From Citrobacter sp. MGH106 (lineage in GTDB: Bacteria > Pseudomonadota > Gammaproteobacteria > Enterobacterales > Enterobacteriaceae), in NCBI RefSeq assembly GCF_001037495.1, contig NZ_KQ089822.1, forward strand, positions 2,653,403-2,717,402: a DNA stretch of 64,000 bases, written 5' to 3'. Below, one piece after another: positions 53,802 to 62,827 of this stretch. The position numbers and the translations under genes are program-made. Below the pieces are notes generated by a model. It was not told the origin of the DNA, did no database searches, and was given only the letters and a program-made list of their open reading frames with translations. The number at the start of each line of letters is the position of its first letter. Position 1 is the stretch's first letter.

Positions 53802-54458
53802 TTACAGTCGCTTTTCCAGTAAATGCGCTCTCATCAACTCCGAGGCGGCCTGTGCATCACCCTTTTTAATATGCGCCAGGATCTCTCTTTGTTTCGTCGC
53901 TGTATCAATAAAATACTGGCGGTCGTTGGCGGGTAATGACTCTCTGGTTTTTTCAAAGTAGGTAATCAGAACGTCAGAAAAAACCTGCAGGACACGATTG
54001 CCACTCGCCTGTAGCAGGAGTAAATGAAAATCCCTGTCATGACGGTCAGCTTCCTGCGGATTGTCAGCGTTTTCCTCAATAAGCCGGAGTTCGTTTTCAA
54101 GTTTTGACAGCATTGCTGGAAAAATTCTTCGCGTTGCCAGAGGAATGATAGCGCACTCGATTAAGATCCTTGCCTCAGTAAACTCTGAGATATCAAACCC
54201 GGACAGGTCAAACTGCATCAACAGTTGGTTATTTATGTTATGAGAACCCACATTTTTTAACACACTACCCCGTCGGGGAGCGCGCTCAAGCATTCCCATT
54301 TGCACAAGCGTCCCGAGCGCCTGGCGAACTTTATATCTTGATGTATTAAAACGAATTGCAAGTTCAGTTTCTGTTTCGATACGTCCATCAGCATCTCGGT
54401 TTGCATCATCAAGCAGATAATTTTTAATATTTTCAAATAGTTCGTTTTTCTTATCCAT
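53802..54458 (-). CDS. GntR-family (FadR/FCD) regulator
   Basis: A 218-residue GntR regulator, from the ATG at 54458. The N-terminal winged helix is TETELAIRFNTSRYKVRQALGTLVQMGMLERAPRRGSVLKN (about residues 29-68); the C-terminal FCD domain has the acid/His ligand pattern in ADRHDRDFHLLLLQASGN near residue 137 and further His downstream. FCD proteins usually sense small carboxylates. It is divergent from the Dcu-type carrier at 54604, with a 145-base AT-rich region between, so it likely controls that gene and perhaps the argH unit. Confidence 0.9.
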   Translation of the reverse strand: MDKKNELFENIKNYLLDDANRDADGRIETETELAIRFNTSRYKVRQALGTLVQMGMLERAPRRGSVLKNVGSHNINNQLLMQFDLSGFDISEFTEARILIECAIIPLATRRIFPAMLSKLENELRLIEENADNPQEADRHDRDFHLLLLQASGNRVLQVFSDVLITYFEKTRESLPANDRQYFIDTATKQREILAHIKKGDAQAASELMRAHLLEKRL

Positions 54459-54603
54459 ATACACTCTCAGATTAAGGTACCGAAACAATCGTAAGTATAA
54501 ATAATACAATAAGTTGAGTTAATTATTTTATTGTTATGATAAGATTATAACCCCTTATTATTCAAATTATATTAAGCTATTTGTTAATAAAAAGGAATTA
54601 ATT

Positions 54604-55920
54604 ATGATGTTATTCGTAACTCAGTTTGCGATAGTTCTTACATGTATTGGTATAGGCGGGCGTTTTGGCGGGATTGGTTTGGGTGCTGCGGGTGGGTTAG
54701 GACTGGCAATCCTGACTTTTGGATTTGGACTCCCCCCCGATTCTCCTCCGATAACAGTCATCTCCATCATTCTGGCTGTTATCACGTGTATCACTATTCT
54801 TCAGGCAGCTGGCGGTCTTGATTTATTTGTTACTATGGCGGAGCGGATCCTAAGGAAATGGCCAGGTGCAATAACCTTTCTGGGCCCTGCTGTTGCTTAC
54901 CTTTTTACCGCTATTTGCGGGACAGGATATGTCGCTTTTTCCGTTTATCCGGTGATTGCAGAAATTGCAGCCGATGCCAGGGTTCGGCCAGAGCGAGCAA
55001 TGTCGATGTCAGTTATTGCCGCTAATTTCGGTCTCATTGCCAGCCCGGTAAGTGCAGTCGTTACCGGAACAATCGCCGTTCTTGCCGGATTACATGTATC
55101 GGCTTTGGATATCCTGTCTGTCACAGTCCCCGGCACATTTCTTGGCTGTCTTGTTGGCTGTTTGTTTGTCTTTAAACGAGGTCATGAACTCGAAGATGAT
55201 CCTGAATTTCAGCGCAGGATTGCGGAAGGTGAGTTTGAGTCAATAAAGGCTGAAGAACGCACTGCCAGCATGGTGACAAAAGAGGCAAAGAGAGGGTTGC
55301 TGATTTTCCTTACCGGTATCATCCTGGTTGTCGTTATGGGGTCAATTCCTGAATTACGTCCGGTGTGGAATAACGGTACCGGGATGGAGCGTATGAGCAT
55401 CCCGACAACGTTGCAGATAATTATGCTGACAACAGCATGTATTATTATGATGGTGTGCCGAATTTCGCCTTCAAAACTCGACTCAGGATCTGTATTTAAA
55501 GCAGGACTGGTGGGAGTGGTCGCCATATTTGGTCTGTCATGGATGATGAACTCCTTCTTTGAGGCATGGCACGAATTATTTAACACCGCTTTCCACGGTT
55601 TTCATAATCCGGTGCTGTTTGGCATTATTGTGTTCGGTCTTTCCGCTGTGATTTACAGTCCGGCAGCGACGGCAGTGGCATTACTGCCTGCGGGTGTGTT
55701 AATGGGATATCCGGCAGAAACATTAATTGCCTTGCTTCCGGTAACCTGCGGATCATTCATTATTCCGGGGGGAGCGCAGATTGGCTGTGTTGCTTTCGAC
55801 CGTACAGGAACAACACGTATTGGTAAGTATGTAGTGAATCACAGCTATATGTTACCAGGTCTGGTTACCGTTCTCGCCTCAACCATTTTCTGCTTTCTCA
55901 TTTCTAATTTACTGGCGTAG
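54604..55920 (+). CDS. Dcu-family C4-dicarboxylate carrier (first copy)
   Basis: A 438-residue carrier of the DcuA/DcuB family, with about 10-12 transmembrane segments. Family markers are the GGIGLGAAGGLGLAIL start, LQAAGGLDLFVTMAERILRK near residue 63, CGTGYVAFSVYPVIAE near residue 103 and VAFDRTGTTRIGKYVVNHSYMLPG near residue 400. These carriers exchange fumarate, aspartate, malate and succinate, mostly without oxygen. It starts with two ATGs after an aaggaat ribosome site. A paralogue (56010-57326) lies convergent to it; divergent is the GntR regulator. Confidence 0.9.
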   Translation: MMLFVTQFAIVLTCIGIGGRFGGIGLGAAGGLGLAILTFGFGLPPDSPPITVISIILAVITCITILQAAGGLDLFVTMAERILRKWPGAITFLGPAVAYLFTAICGTGYVAFSVYPVIAEIAADARVRPERAMSMSVIAANFGLIASPVSAVVTGTIAVLAGLHVSALDILSVTVPGTFLGCLVGCLFVFKRGHELEDDPEFQRRIAEGEFESIKAEERTASMVTKEAKRGLLIFLTGIILVVVMGSIPELRPVWNNGTGMERMSIPTTLQIIMLTTACIIMMVCRISPSKLDSGSVFKAGLVGVVAIFGLSWMMNSFFEAWHELFNTAFHGFHNPVLFGIIVFGLSAVIYSPAATAVALLPAGVLMGYPAETLIALLPVTCGSFIIPGGAQIGCVAFDRTGTTRIGKYVVNHSYMLPGLVTVLASTIFCFLISNLLA

Positions 55921-55947
55921 CGCCGAAGCGACTGGAGAAAGTCTGCA

Positions 55948-55985
55948 AGGCATCCTCTTCTGATGAAGCACAGAAGAGGATGCCT
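55948..55985. terminator. Strong hairpin between the two dcu-type genes
   Basis: A perfect 15-bp inverted repeat (55948-55962 with 55971-55985) with an 8-base loop lies between convergent carrier genes. No long T-run flanks it, but position and stability support a two-way terminator. Confidence 0.75.
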
Positions 55986-56009
55986 GTAATTAGATTTACT
56001 ACGCAAACT

Positions 56010-57326
56010 TTAAAGGACAACCTGCGCAATCAGGTAGGCAAAAATAACCTGAGAAATGACCATAACAAAACCCGGGCGAATGTAGCTATGGTTGATAACA
56101 AACCGCCCTATTTTAGTCGTACCTGTCCTGTCAAACGCAACACAACCAATTTGGTTGGCACCTGGAATAATGAAGTCTCCACATGTACAGGCAAGTATTG
56201 CGATTAGAAACGGCGCGGGAATATTTAGCGTAACACCTAACGGCATAATAGCAGCAACCGTTGCAGCAGGGCTCATAATAACCAGGGAGAACAAGAAAAC
56301 AACCACGCCAAAGAGCATCGGAGCACCACTAACAATCCCCCCAAACACTTTTATCAGTTCTGGTTGGTAGGCATCAAAAAAGGTCGCTGTCATCCATGAA
56401 ACACCGAGGATTGCTACCACCCCCATTAGACCTGCGCGGAAGACAGACCCCGTATTGAACGTATTACTGGGGACTTTGCTGACAATCATAATAAACAGCG
56501 CGGCTGTCAGCATGATCATCTGAATAACCATTGGCGTTGATAGCCTTTTCCCATCCCATGAAGGCAGAAGTCCGGTAAAAGATCCCAGGATGAGCACCAA
56601 CATCACGCCAACTGCAAATATCGCGACGCCTTTTTTGGCACCTGGCGTAGCAACATACTCTTTCTTCTGCTCATTATGCATGAACTCATATTCACCAGCA
56701 GCAACACGGCGCTGAAACTCTGGATCATCTTCCAGCTCTTTACCGCGTTTGTAGACTGAAAAACTGGTAACAATTGCCGCCATAAAAAATGAAGGGAGAG
56801 CGATTGTCAGTATCTGTCCAAGAGTAATGCCGGCATATTCATGCAAAATAGCAAGCATCCCTGCGGTAGCTGCGCTCATCGGACTGGCTGCGACCGCAAC
56901 ACTGGCAGCAATAACAGTTGCAGATAACGCTCGTTCTGGGCGAACCTTCGCCTCCGCCGCAACTTCAGCAACAACAGGATACAATGAGAATGCAACGTAC
57001 GTGGTACCGCAGAATAGTGTAAATATGGAAGTTAATATTGGCGCAACAAACGTAATAGCCTGAGGTTTTTTACGCAGTAATTTTTCAGCCACACGCACAA
57101 GATAATCAAGCCCACCTGCGGCCTGCAATATACTCACTGCCCCAATAACACAAATAATAATTAACATGGCCGTAATTGATGGTGCGGATGGTTTTAATCC
57201 AAAACCTAAAACTAATATTGTTACACCAAGCCCACCACCCGCACCGAGCCCCATTCCGCCATAGCGCCCACCGATACCAATACAGGCGAGCACAATAAAT
57301 AATTGTATAAAGAATAAAGCGTCCAT
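56010..57326 (-). CDS. Dcu-family C4-dicarboxylate carrier (second copy)
   Basis: A 438-residue paralogue of the carrier at 54604, the same length and collinear, with GGMGLGAGGGLGVTIL near the start, LQAAGGLDYLVRVAEKLLRK, CGTTYVAFSLYPVVAE and VAFDRTGTTKIGRFVINHSYIRPG near the end. It lies 62 bases downstream of the argininosuccinate-lyase gene on the same strand, so both are probably co-transcribed. Having a carrier next to a fumarate-releasing lyase suggests that it imports the lyase substrate or exports fumarate/aspartate. Confidence 0.9.
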   Translation of the reverse strand: MDALFFIQLFIVLACIGIGGRYGGMGLGAGGGLGVTILVLGFGLKPSAPSITAMLIIICVIGAVSILQAAGGLDYLVRVAEKLLRKKPQAITFVAPILTSIFTLFCGTTYVAFSLYPVVAEVAAEAKVRPERALSATVIAASVAVAASPMSAATAGMLAILHEYAGITLGQILTIALPSFFMAAIVTSFSVYKRGKELEDDPEFQRRVAAGEYEFMHNEQKKEYVATPGAKKGVAIFAVGVMLVLILGSFTGLLPSWDGKRLSTPMVIQMIMLTAALFIMIVSKVPSNTFNTGSVFRAGLMGVVAILGVSWMTATFFDAYQPELIKVFGGIVSGAPMLFGVVVFLFSLVIMSPAATVAAIMPLGVTLNIPAPFLIAILACTCGDFIIPGANQIGCVAFDRTGTTKIGRFVINHSYIRPGFVMVISQVIFAYLIAQVVL

Positions 57327-57342
57327 TTTTCACCTTAAAGCA

Positions 57343-57367
57343 CCTCCCGAATATTGCACCCGGGAGG
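57343..57367 (-). terminator. Intercistronic hairpin between argH-type gene and dcu-type gene
   Basis: CCTCCCG (57343-57349) pairs with CGGGAGG (57361-57367) across an 11-base loop in the 62-base gap. No T-run follows. It could be a partial terminator or an mRNA-stability element that adjusts carrier output relative to lyase. Confidence 0.4.
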
Positions 57368-57388
57368 CATTGATTATTATGACAGGGA

Positions 57389-58765
57389 TTACTTTAAATA
57401 AGACTTGGCATTTTCAATTTGTTTTTTAACTGCATCAGGTCCGGTTCCGCCATAAGACATTCTCGCTTTAATACAGGATTCTAAGGAGATGCTATCGTAA
57501 ATATCGTTCTCAATTTTATCATCAAAAGAATGGAACTCTTCTAATGTGAGTTCTTCTAGCATCTTTTTATGTTTAATACAGTAATTCACTGCACTACCAA
57601 CAATATGATGGGCTTCCCTGAATGGGATCCCTTTGCGGACAAGATAATCTGCCATATCAGTCGCATTAGAGAATCCTCTGGCAGCGGCACCACGAGTATT
57701 CTCAGAAAGAACAGTCATTTTCTCGAGCATAGGGGCCATAATTTTCAGGCTGGTTTGCAGAGTATCCATAGAATCATAGACCTGCTCTTTATCCTCACTC
57801 ATATCAGTATTATAGGCGAGAGGGATCCCTTTCATGATGGTCAGCATTGCCATCAGATTTCCGTACATACGGCCACCTTTGCCCCGCATTTTCTCAGCAA
57901 CATCAGGATTTTTCTTCTGTGGCATGATGCTGGAGCCCGTACAAAAATCATCAGAAAGCTCAATAAATTTGAAGTCCTGGCTGGAGAATAAAACCAGTTC
58001 TTCTGAAAGACGGGTGAGATGCATAAAACATACAGCTGCGGCTGCGGTAAACTCGACCATATGATCGCGGTCACTTACGGAATCAATACTGTTTTCTGTT
58101 GGCTTATCAAAACCCAATTCATGAGCGGTAAACTCACGATCAATTGGGAAAGTGGTACCTGCGAGGGCCGCCGCACCTAACGGACACTCACCCATGCGTT
58201 GATAGAGATCTTCGAATCGCGTCCAGTCACGGCGTAACATCCAGTAATACGCCATAATCCAGTGTGAAAGAAGAATAGGCTGACCTGTTTGTAAGTGGGT
58301 ATAACCAGGCATTATCGCATTAATATTATTTTCAGCTTTGGCGATGATAATTTTTTGAAGATTGACAATATCCTGCTGAATTTCCCGAATTGTTGCTCTC
58401 ATATGCATTTTAGAGTCAACGGTAGTTTGGTCGTTACGACTGCGCCCGGTATGCAACTTCCCACCAACAGGACCAATAATTTCTGTCATTCGTCTCTCAA
58501 TAGCCATATGAATATCTTCATCAGCCGTATCGAAAACAAATTGCCCATCTTCAATCTCTTTATCTACCTGCCTCAGGCCACCAATGATGGTATTTGCTTC
58601 ACTCTCAGTAATAATTCCCTGACGGCCCAACATTGTGGCGTGCGCAATACTCCCTTTAATATCAAAAGGGCAAAGACGCTGCTCCAGCATAATGGTCGCG
58701 TTATATGATTCGACTAGTTTATTTGTCGGCATATCAAAACGCCCACCCCATAACTTCGTAGACAT
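57389..58765 (-). CDS. argH: Argininosuccinate lyase family enzyme (accessory copy)
   Basis: A 458-residue enzyme of the aspartase/fumarase superfamily with full ArgH hallmarks: HTGRSRNDQ (105-113), MPGYTHLQ with catalytic His157, TTFPIDRE near 204, and the mobile loop GSSIMPQKKNP (277-287) with catalytic Ser. It should cleave argininosuccinate to arginine and fumarate, or a related N-succinyl amine. It differs much from E. coli ArgH outside these motifs and its codons are AT-rich, so it is not the usual argCBH copy. A ggaggt ribosome site precedes the ATG. Linked to Dcu carriers and a GntR regulator, it looks catabolic or fumarate-supplying rather than biosynthetic. Confidence 0.88.
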   Translation of the reverse strand: MSTKLWGGRFDMPTNKLVESYNATIMLEQRLCPFDIKGSIAHATMLGRQGIITESEANTIIGGLRQVDKEIEDGQFVFDTADEDIHMAIERRMTEIIGPVGGKLHTGRSRNDQTTVDSKMHMRATIREIQQDIVNLQKIIIAKAENNINAIMPGYTHLQTGQPILLSHWIMAYYWMLRRDWTRFEDLYQRMGECPLGAAALAGTTFPIDREFTAHELGFDKPTENSIDSVSDRDHMVEFTAAAAVCFMHLTRLSEELVLFSSQDFKFIELSDDFCTGSSIMPQKKNPDVAEKMRGKGGRMYGNLMAMLTIMKGIPLAYNTDMSEDKEQVYDSMDTLQTSLKIMAPMLEKMTVLSENTRGAAARGFSNATDMADYLVRKGIPFREAHHIVGSAVNYCIKHKKMLEELTLEEFHSFDDKIENDIYDSISLESCIKARMSYGGTGPDAVKKQIENAKSYLK

Positions 58766-59437
58766 AAAAACCTCCAGTATAAGTGTTGCAGAATGGTTAA
58801 ATTTGGATTTAATCAGTTTTAATTCGTCCTCAGATTACAAAAGCACCATCTTAATTGTCAACAAATGAAGGCATTAAATCAATTTATACAGATATTAAAT
58901 ATATTTATTAAGCTTTATTACTTTCGCATTTATGGCTAAAAAATAAGATGTAGATCACATTTAAATGCAACTTGATTCAAAGTTGCATTTATTAAAGGCG
59001 CAAAAATGGAATAGAGATTATTTTATTTGGCGACAATTGAGGGGGTATGTTTATTTTGGAGGGGGCAGCAGAAACGAATTTGCCCATCAGCAGGCTGGCC
59101 TTCGGTGAGAGACATGGATGTCTCTCATTAATCCCGATGAGCTTACTCTGGTAAGTGACTTGGGTAAGCGAACGTAGTCAACGCCGAGGAAGCGTGAAGG
59201 ATGACGTGTATATCAACGTGGGATACCTGGATCATGAGTGATCTGGATGGCAGGTAACGGATAAAAAACTCGGGCAAGAGAATCCCTTACAAAGAGAGGT
59301 CCAACTCCCTCTTTTATCTGGCGGCAGATGGTGCGCTACGCGATGGCGATTATTACTGATACTAAAGCAAAAAATCGCACCCCCGGCGACAAACAGCTCC
59401 CGCGCGCAGCGGTCGTTGGACACTCATACCCCTTCTT
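58766..59437. other. Intergenic region left of the T6SS genes
   Basis: About 670 bases. The first 270 are very AT-rich and hold the argH-type promoter. The dispersed repeat copy B occupies 59072-59211. On the plus strand, 59343-59441 reads MAIITDTKAKNRTPGDK and then loses similarity before a stop; this resembles the first residues of P4-type integrases and may be a relic. No intact gene was found. Confidence 0.5.
59072..59211. repeat. Dispersed intergenic repeat, copy B
   Basis: 140 bases similar to 3422-3560. Shared features in order: ACGAATTTG, GGCTGGCC, the hairpin GAGAGACA (59107-59114) with TGTCTCTC (59119-59126), TTAATCCC, TACTCTGGT, then GAACGTAG and ATGACG-GTAT at the end. The hairpin loop is TGGA against GAGA in copy A, and one stem pair has changed on both arms. 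The left 56 bases of copy A are not present here, so this copy is truncated or diverged on that side. Confidence 0.75.
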
Positions 59438-60685
59438 TTAGGGCTTTACTGTCTGTTGTTTTATCAGCATGTAACGGTTAATTAGCTGATGCAGATGCAT
59501 ATCCGTTTGCAGCATCAAGGCTTCTGGCGATTGTGCTCCAGCATCCATCAGACTCAGTTGGTACAGTTGTTCTTCAACTGGCACCGCCCGACTAAAATTC
59601 TGTGTGATGGCAAAGACCATCGATTTCAGTTCTGAGCCGGTCAGGTATTTCCCTTTGCGCTCATCCAGTGCATTCAGGCGCTGAGTTAATACCTGCAGAC
59701 CACCCATGCCCTCATGCCAGCCAGAAAGCGATGATGCAGGCAAAGCGTTACTGCTGATGTAACGCTGCCATTGCACTTTCAATTTTTCAGCTTCAGTTGG
59801 TTGAGCAGTAGCAGCAAGCACAAAGCCGTAGTTTTGCAGCCACAGTGGTGATAGCTGCGCCAGCTCTGTCAGGGCGGCCTCATTTGCCACTATGGGTAAC
59901 GGGCTGCTGGTTGGCGGATTTATTTGCTGCCAGCCCCACAGCCCTGCTGAACCCAGCACCAGCGTGGTCAGCACTCCCCCCACAAAACTTTTCCACGAAC
60001 AGCCCGTTCCCGGCTCAGAAGATTCAGGCACAATGCGTGGTGTGGCGAGGTCTTCACGGACAATGTAAATCAGAGGTTCAGACGGAACAGCAGATACCGG
60101 ACTCACTGAGCCAACAGATGACGCGGGTATGGTCACAGCTCCCGTGTCACCACTGCCTGCATCAATATTTTCGAGGCGTATCACCGCATTATGCATAAAG
60201 GCGCATAGCTCCCCTATCTGACTGGCGTTTTTTAACTCCAGACGCTGCAAATGCTTACACAAAGCATCAAGGTGCTCTTCCGCCCTGTAAACCTGTGGCA
60301 GGTCAACATAATTCAGCTCCAGCGTCCGCAACACTGAGTGCAGGCGCTGGGTGAATCCAGCGAGGATCTCCATCCTGGCATGGACCGGTTGCGGCCAGAG
60401 CGTTCCCCATTGATGCATCAACAAGGCTTCCAGAACAGCCAACCCTTCATTAAGCCCCACCAGCCCCGCCATCCGTGTGCGTGCCAGCGTATACCAGCAC
60501 GCCGTTTGCAGTTCGACGCCGTTCTGGCGAAACAATGCCAGACTCAGTTGCTCAACACGTCCCCAGTCAACATCAGGCCGCGCCGGGTGTGAGAGTTTGG
60601 CAAGCTCATCACGCAGAGCAGCATAATCCGCCAGCAGGCGCGGATCGCCGCCAGTTTTAACTTTACGAGAGTGAATGTCATTCAT
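59438..60685 (-). CDS. T6SS VasL/ImpA-N domain protein
   Basis: A 415-residue protein from the ATG at 60685 (a TTG two codons upstream also opens the frame). The first 150 residues match the ImpA/TssA N-terminal domain (GGDPRLLADYAALRDELAKL; LFRQNGVELQTACWYTLARTRMAGLVGL; HARMEILAGFTQRLHSVLR). One transmembrane segment (FVGGVLTTLVLGSAGLWGW, about residues 233-251) is followed by a VasL-type C-terminal domain. Such proteins are TssA-like accessory or sheath-anchoring factors of type VI secretion. It is last in the row tssF-tssG-tssJ-tssE. Confidence 0.85.
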   Translation of the reverse strand: MNDIHSRKVKTGGDPRLLADYAALRDELAKLSHPARPDVDWGRVEQLSLALFRQNGVELQTACWYTLARTRMAGLVGLNEGLAVLEALLMHQWGTLWPQPVHARMEILAGFTQRLHSVLRTLELNYVDLPQVYRAEEHLDALCKHLQRLELKNASQIGELCAFMHNAVIRLENIDAGSGDTGAVTIPASSVGSVSPVSAVPSEPLIYIVREDLATPRIVPESSEPGTGCSWKSFVGGVLTTLVLGSAGLWGWQQINPPTSSPLPIVANEAALTELAQLSPLWLQNYGFVLAATAQPTEAEKLKVQWQRYISSNALPASSLSGWHEGMGGLQVLTQRLNALDERKGKYLTGSELKSMVFAITQNFSRAVPVEEQLYQLSLMDAGAQSPEALMLQTDMHLHQLINRYMLIKQQTVKP

Positions 60686-60763
60686 GACCAAATATCCATT
60701 TAACCTGTATGCTTATTGCCCGATTTTTGTCACGCAGAACGACAGCGAAGAGATCAAAAGTGA

Positions 60764-61219
60764 TTACGCACGGGTAGTCGTGCCGAGGTACTGCTGTTGT
60801 TTGAGGTGTCTCAATAGTACCCGCCCTTCGGGTTTAAACTCCGTGCCATAGCGTACCAGGCCAATACCTTTGAGTTCAGCGTCAATGGCATAACGCAGTT
60901 CGCCAGGGATTTCCTGTTCCAGCAGCACAACCGCTATTGTTTTCAGGCGCGGTTCATATTTGAGTAATACGGCCGACAGAGTCCCCATCAGCTCATGCGC
61001 CGTACCGGGCATCCCTTGCAGGATTTTGGTCATGTCCGGAAGGCCGTAGTCTGGCAGATGTGCCAGCGTCCCTGCGCGGCAGTTAAGCACGCGCTGCATG
61101 TTGTCCAGTACGGACAGGATGACCTGATTTTCTTCACTGACCTGGTGAAGGTCGAGACCACCGGAGAAATTACCCGCGAGCATCTCATACAGCGAAGGGG
61201 ATTTGTGAGTCTGAGGCAT
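60764..61219 (-). CDS. tssE: T6SS baseplate protein TssE (gp25-like)
   Basis: A 151-residue gp25-like wedge protein. Visible family parts are SVLDNMQRVLNCRAGTLAHLPDYGLPDMTKIL (residues about 31-63) and the conserved EPRL in KYEPRLKTIAVVLL near residue 91. TssE, with TssF, TssG and TssK, forms the cytoplasmic baseplate that starts sheath assembly. Its ATG overlaps the tssJ stop (TAATG), so translation is coupled. Confidence 0.93.
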   Translation of the reverse strand: MPQTHKSPSLYEMLAGNFSGGLDLHQVSEENQVILSVLDNMQRVLNCRAGTLAHLPDYGLPDMTKILQGMPGTAHELMGTLSAVLLKYEPRLKTIAVVLLEQEIPGELRYAIDAELKGIGLVRYGTEFKPEGRVLLRHLKQQQYLGTTTRA

Positions 61220-61764
61220 TATTTATCCTTTATCGGTAACAACGTCAGATGGTTATTCCCTGCCTCAATCACCCGCGCCTTGTCCGGATCGAGTTCTTCA
61301 CGGTCTATCATCAGCTTCCATGTATTTTTCACCATATCGGGATGGCGGAACAATCCCACCACGGCGACGTATTTCGCCCCCTCTTCCATCGGCATATCGA
61401 GCAGTACATCTCCACCTGGTTTAACCACCACATCGCGGGTGGCCAAAAGATCAGCCCCGAGAGCCGTTTCACTGTCTTTCAGCAGTTGCTGGTACACGCT
61501 CTTGTCGAAGGTTTTATTATCCTTGAGCTGATAAATTCGCACCACGACCGACTCGGAGAGCGTGTTGTTCTCACGTGCATCGGTGTTCAGGGCTTCGCGA
61601 GCGGTAAAATCCAGGTGTAGTACCTTAATCTTCTTGTAAAAAATGGCATTGAAGGCCGATTTAGTGCCATCGGTGACGCCCTGCGTCACCCCACAGCCTG
61701 CCAGACTGAATGCCAGCAGCGGCAGTAGACAGCACGTGGTCTTAGTTAAATTTATACGTAACAC
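61219..61764 (-). CDS. tssJ: T6SS outer-membrane lipoprotein TssJ
   Basis: A 181-residue lipoprotein starting at the GTG at 61764 (caaggaaa ribosome site); longer starts lie inside tssG. The lipobox LAGC acylates a Cys near residue 23 (AFSLAGCGVT). The mature domain is the transthyretin-like fold of TssJ, with VVRIYQLKDNKTFDKSVYQQLL and VAVVGLFRHPD, the region that binds TssM. It anchors the trans-envelope complex TssJLM. It overlaps tssG upstream by 23 bases and tssE downstream. Confidence 0.93.
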   Translation of the reverse strand: MLRINLTKTTCCLLPLLAFSLAGCGVTQGVTDGTKSAFNAIFYKKIKVLHLDFTAREALNTDARENNTLSESVVVRIYQLKDNKTFDKSVYQQLLKDSETALGADLLATRDVVVKPGGDVLLDMPMEEGAKYVAVVGLFRHPDMVKNTWKLMIDREELDPDKARVIEAGNNHLTLLPIKDK

Positions 61765-62827
61765 GTCGGTTTCCTTGTTGTGGTTTCGCAGGCTCCAGCC
61801 CGGTGTAATAACCCAGTTCCGTCGTAAAGGTTTGCGGGATATCGTCCAGACATTCATCGTCTTCCACACCCAGCACACCATTCATCCCAAGCCAGAATGG
61901 CCCTTCACCTAACGGCGGTACAGCCAGCAGGCGGGTACGGGTAGTCAGGGTAATTTTTGCCTTGAATCGCCAGCCCAGATAAACCCGCAACATCACCAGA
62001 AAATCCTGATACAGCAGACCATCCGGCTTCCAGCCCTGCGCTTCCTGCTTATTATCCGTGGACAGGGCAATCAGCAACTGGCTGTTGGCATCCATCGCTT
62101 CGTCACCCAGGGGCGTATTACCGTCCAGTAGAAAATCCTCATTACCGTAAAAGCCCAGAGGCTGATTCACTTCCACCGGCCGAAGACAGTAGGGGCTGAC
62201 CTGCACGGTGGTATCCGGTGCAAGCAGGCTAATCAGCGACTGCATCCCCTCCTGGGTTTTACCCGGCTGACGCAACACACCCAGTAATGCCAGAAAGCGT
62301 GACACCGGAGTGGCAATTTGGTTTGCCGTGCCGGGGATCCCCAGCCCCACCAGACCCAGCAGTGACTGTGAGATACTGTCGGTACCTCCGGGTTCGAAGG
62401 CTGCCGGGTAGGAGTATTTACGCCAGATGCGGTAAAACTGGGTCAGGATGCGGTGGCTGAAGATATCCAGAAACCCCTGCAGCGCCTCATGCCCTTCCCG
62501 GCGCTGGGTAATGTCATCGAGATAGGCCGTCGGCAACGGGGAATCAACACCATACATCCCCATAAACGTGGTACGGATGACCGGCGGTTTGTTGTCATCG
62601 TCTTCATCATACTCAACCGCCTTCAGCTCACTGACCGGAAAGCCCATCCCCGGATGCGGCGCAAAGCGCACCGGATCATCGGTTGGATGGCTGGTTGAGC
62701 CCATCAATGGCCTGTCGGGATTGAGTTTCTCCAGCAACTGGCATAAGCGGTAAAAGTTAATGCGGTGAAGGTCTGCCTCCAGCCGTGGTGTCAACCGGGA
62801 ATACGGCGATTGTGTTTCTCTTCCCAT
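61742..62827 (-). CDS. tssG: T6SS baseplate protein TssG
   Basis: A 361-residue TssG (VasB/ImpH family). Characteristic segments are DLHRINFYRLCQLLEKL near residue 20, PVRFAPHPGMGFPVSELK near residue 52, FLDIFSHRILTQFYRIWRKY near residue 138 and LGEGPFWLGMNG near the end. TssG forms a wedge with TssF in the baseplate. Its start overlaps the tssF stop by 37 bases. Confidence 0.95.
   Translation of the reverse strand: MGRETQSPYSRLTPRLEADLHRINFYRLCQLLEKLNPDRPLMGSTSHPTDDPVRFAPHPGMGFPVSELKAVEYDEDDDNKPPVIRTTFMGMYGVDSPLPTAYLDDITQRREGHEALQGFLDIFSHRILTQFYRIWRKYSYPAAFEPGGTDSISQSLLGLVGLGIPGTANQIATPVSRFLALLGVLRQPGKTQEGMQSLISLLAPDTTVQVSPYCLRPVEVNQPLGFYGNEDFLLDGNTPLGDEAMDANSQLLIALSTDNKQEAQGWKPDGLLYQDFLVMLRVYLGWRFKAKITLTTRTRLLAVPPLGEGPFWLGMNGVLGVEDDECLDDIPQTFTTELGYYTGLEPAKPQQGNRRVTYKFN

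Noticed and set aside
59232..59423. 63-residue minus-strand frame between argH-type gene and T6SS
   Set aside because: No ribosome site, no domain, cysteine/serine-rich chance composition; the opposite strand carries the possible integrase relic.
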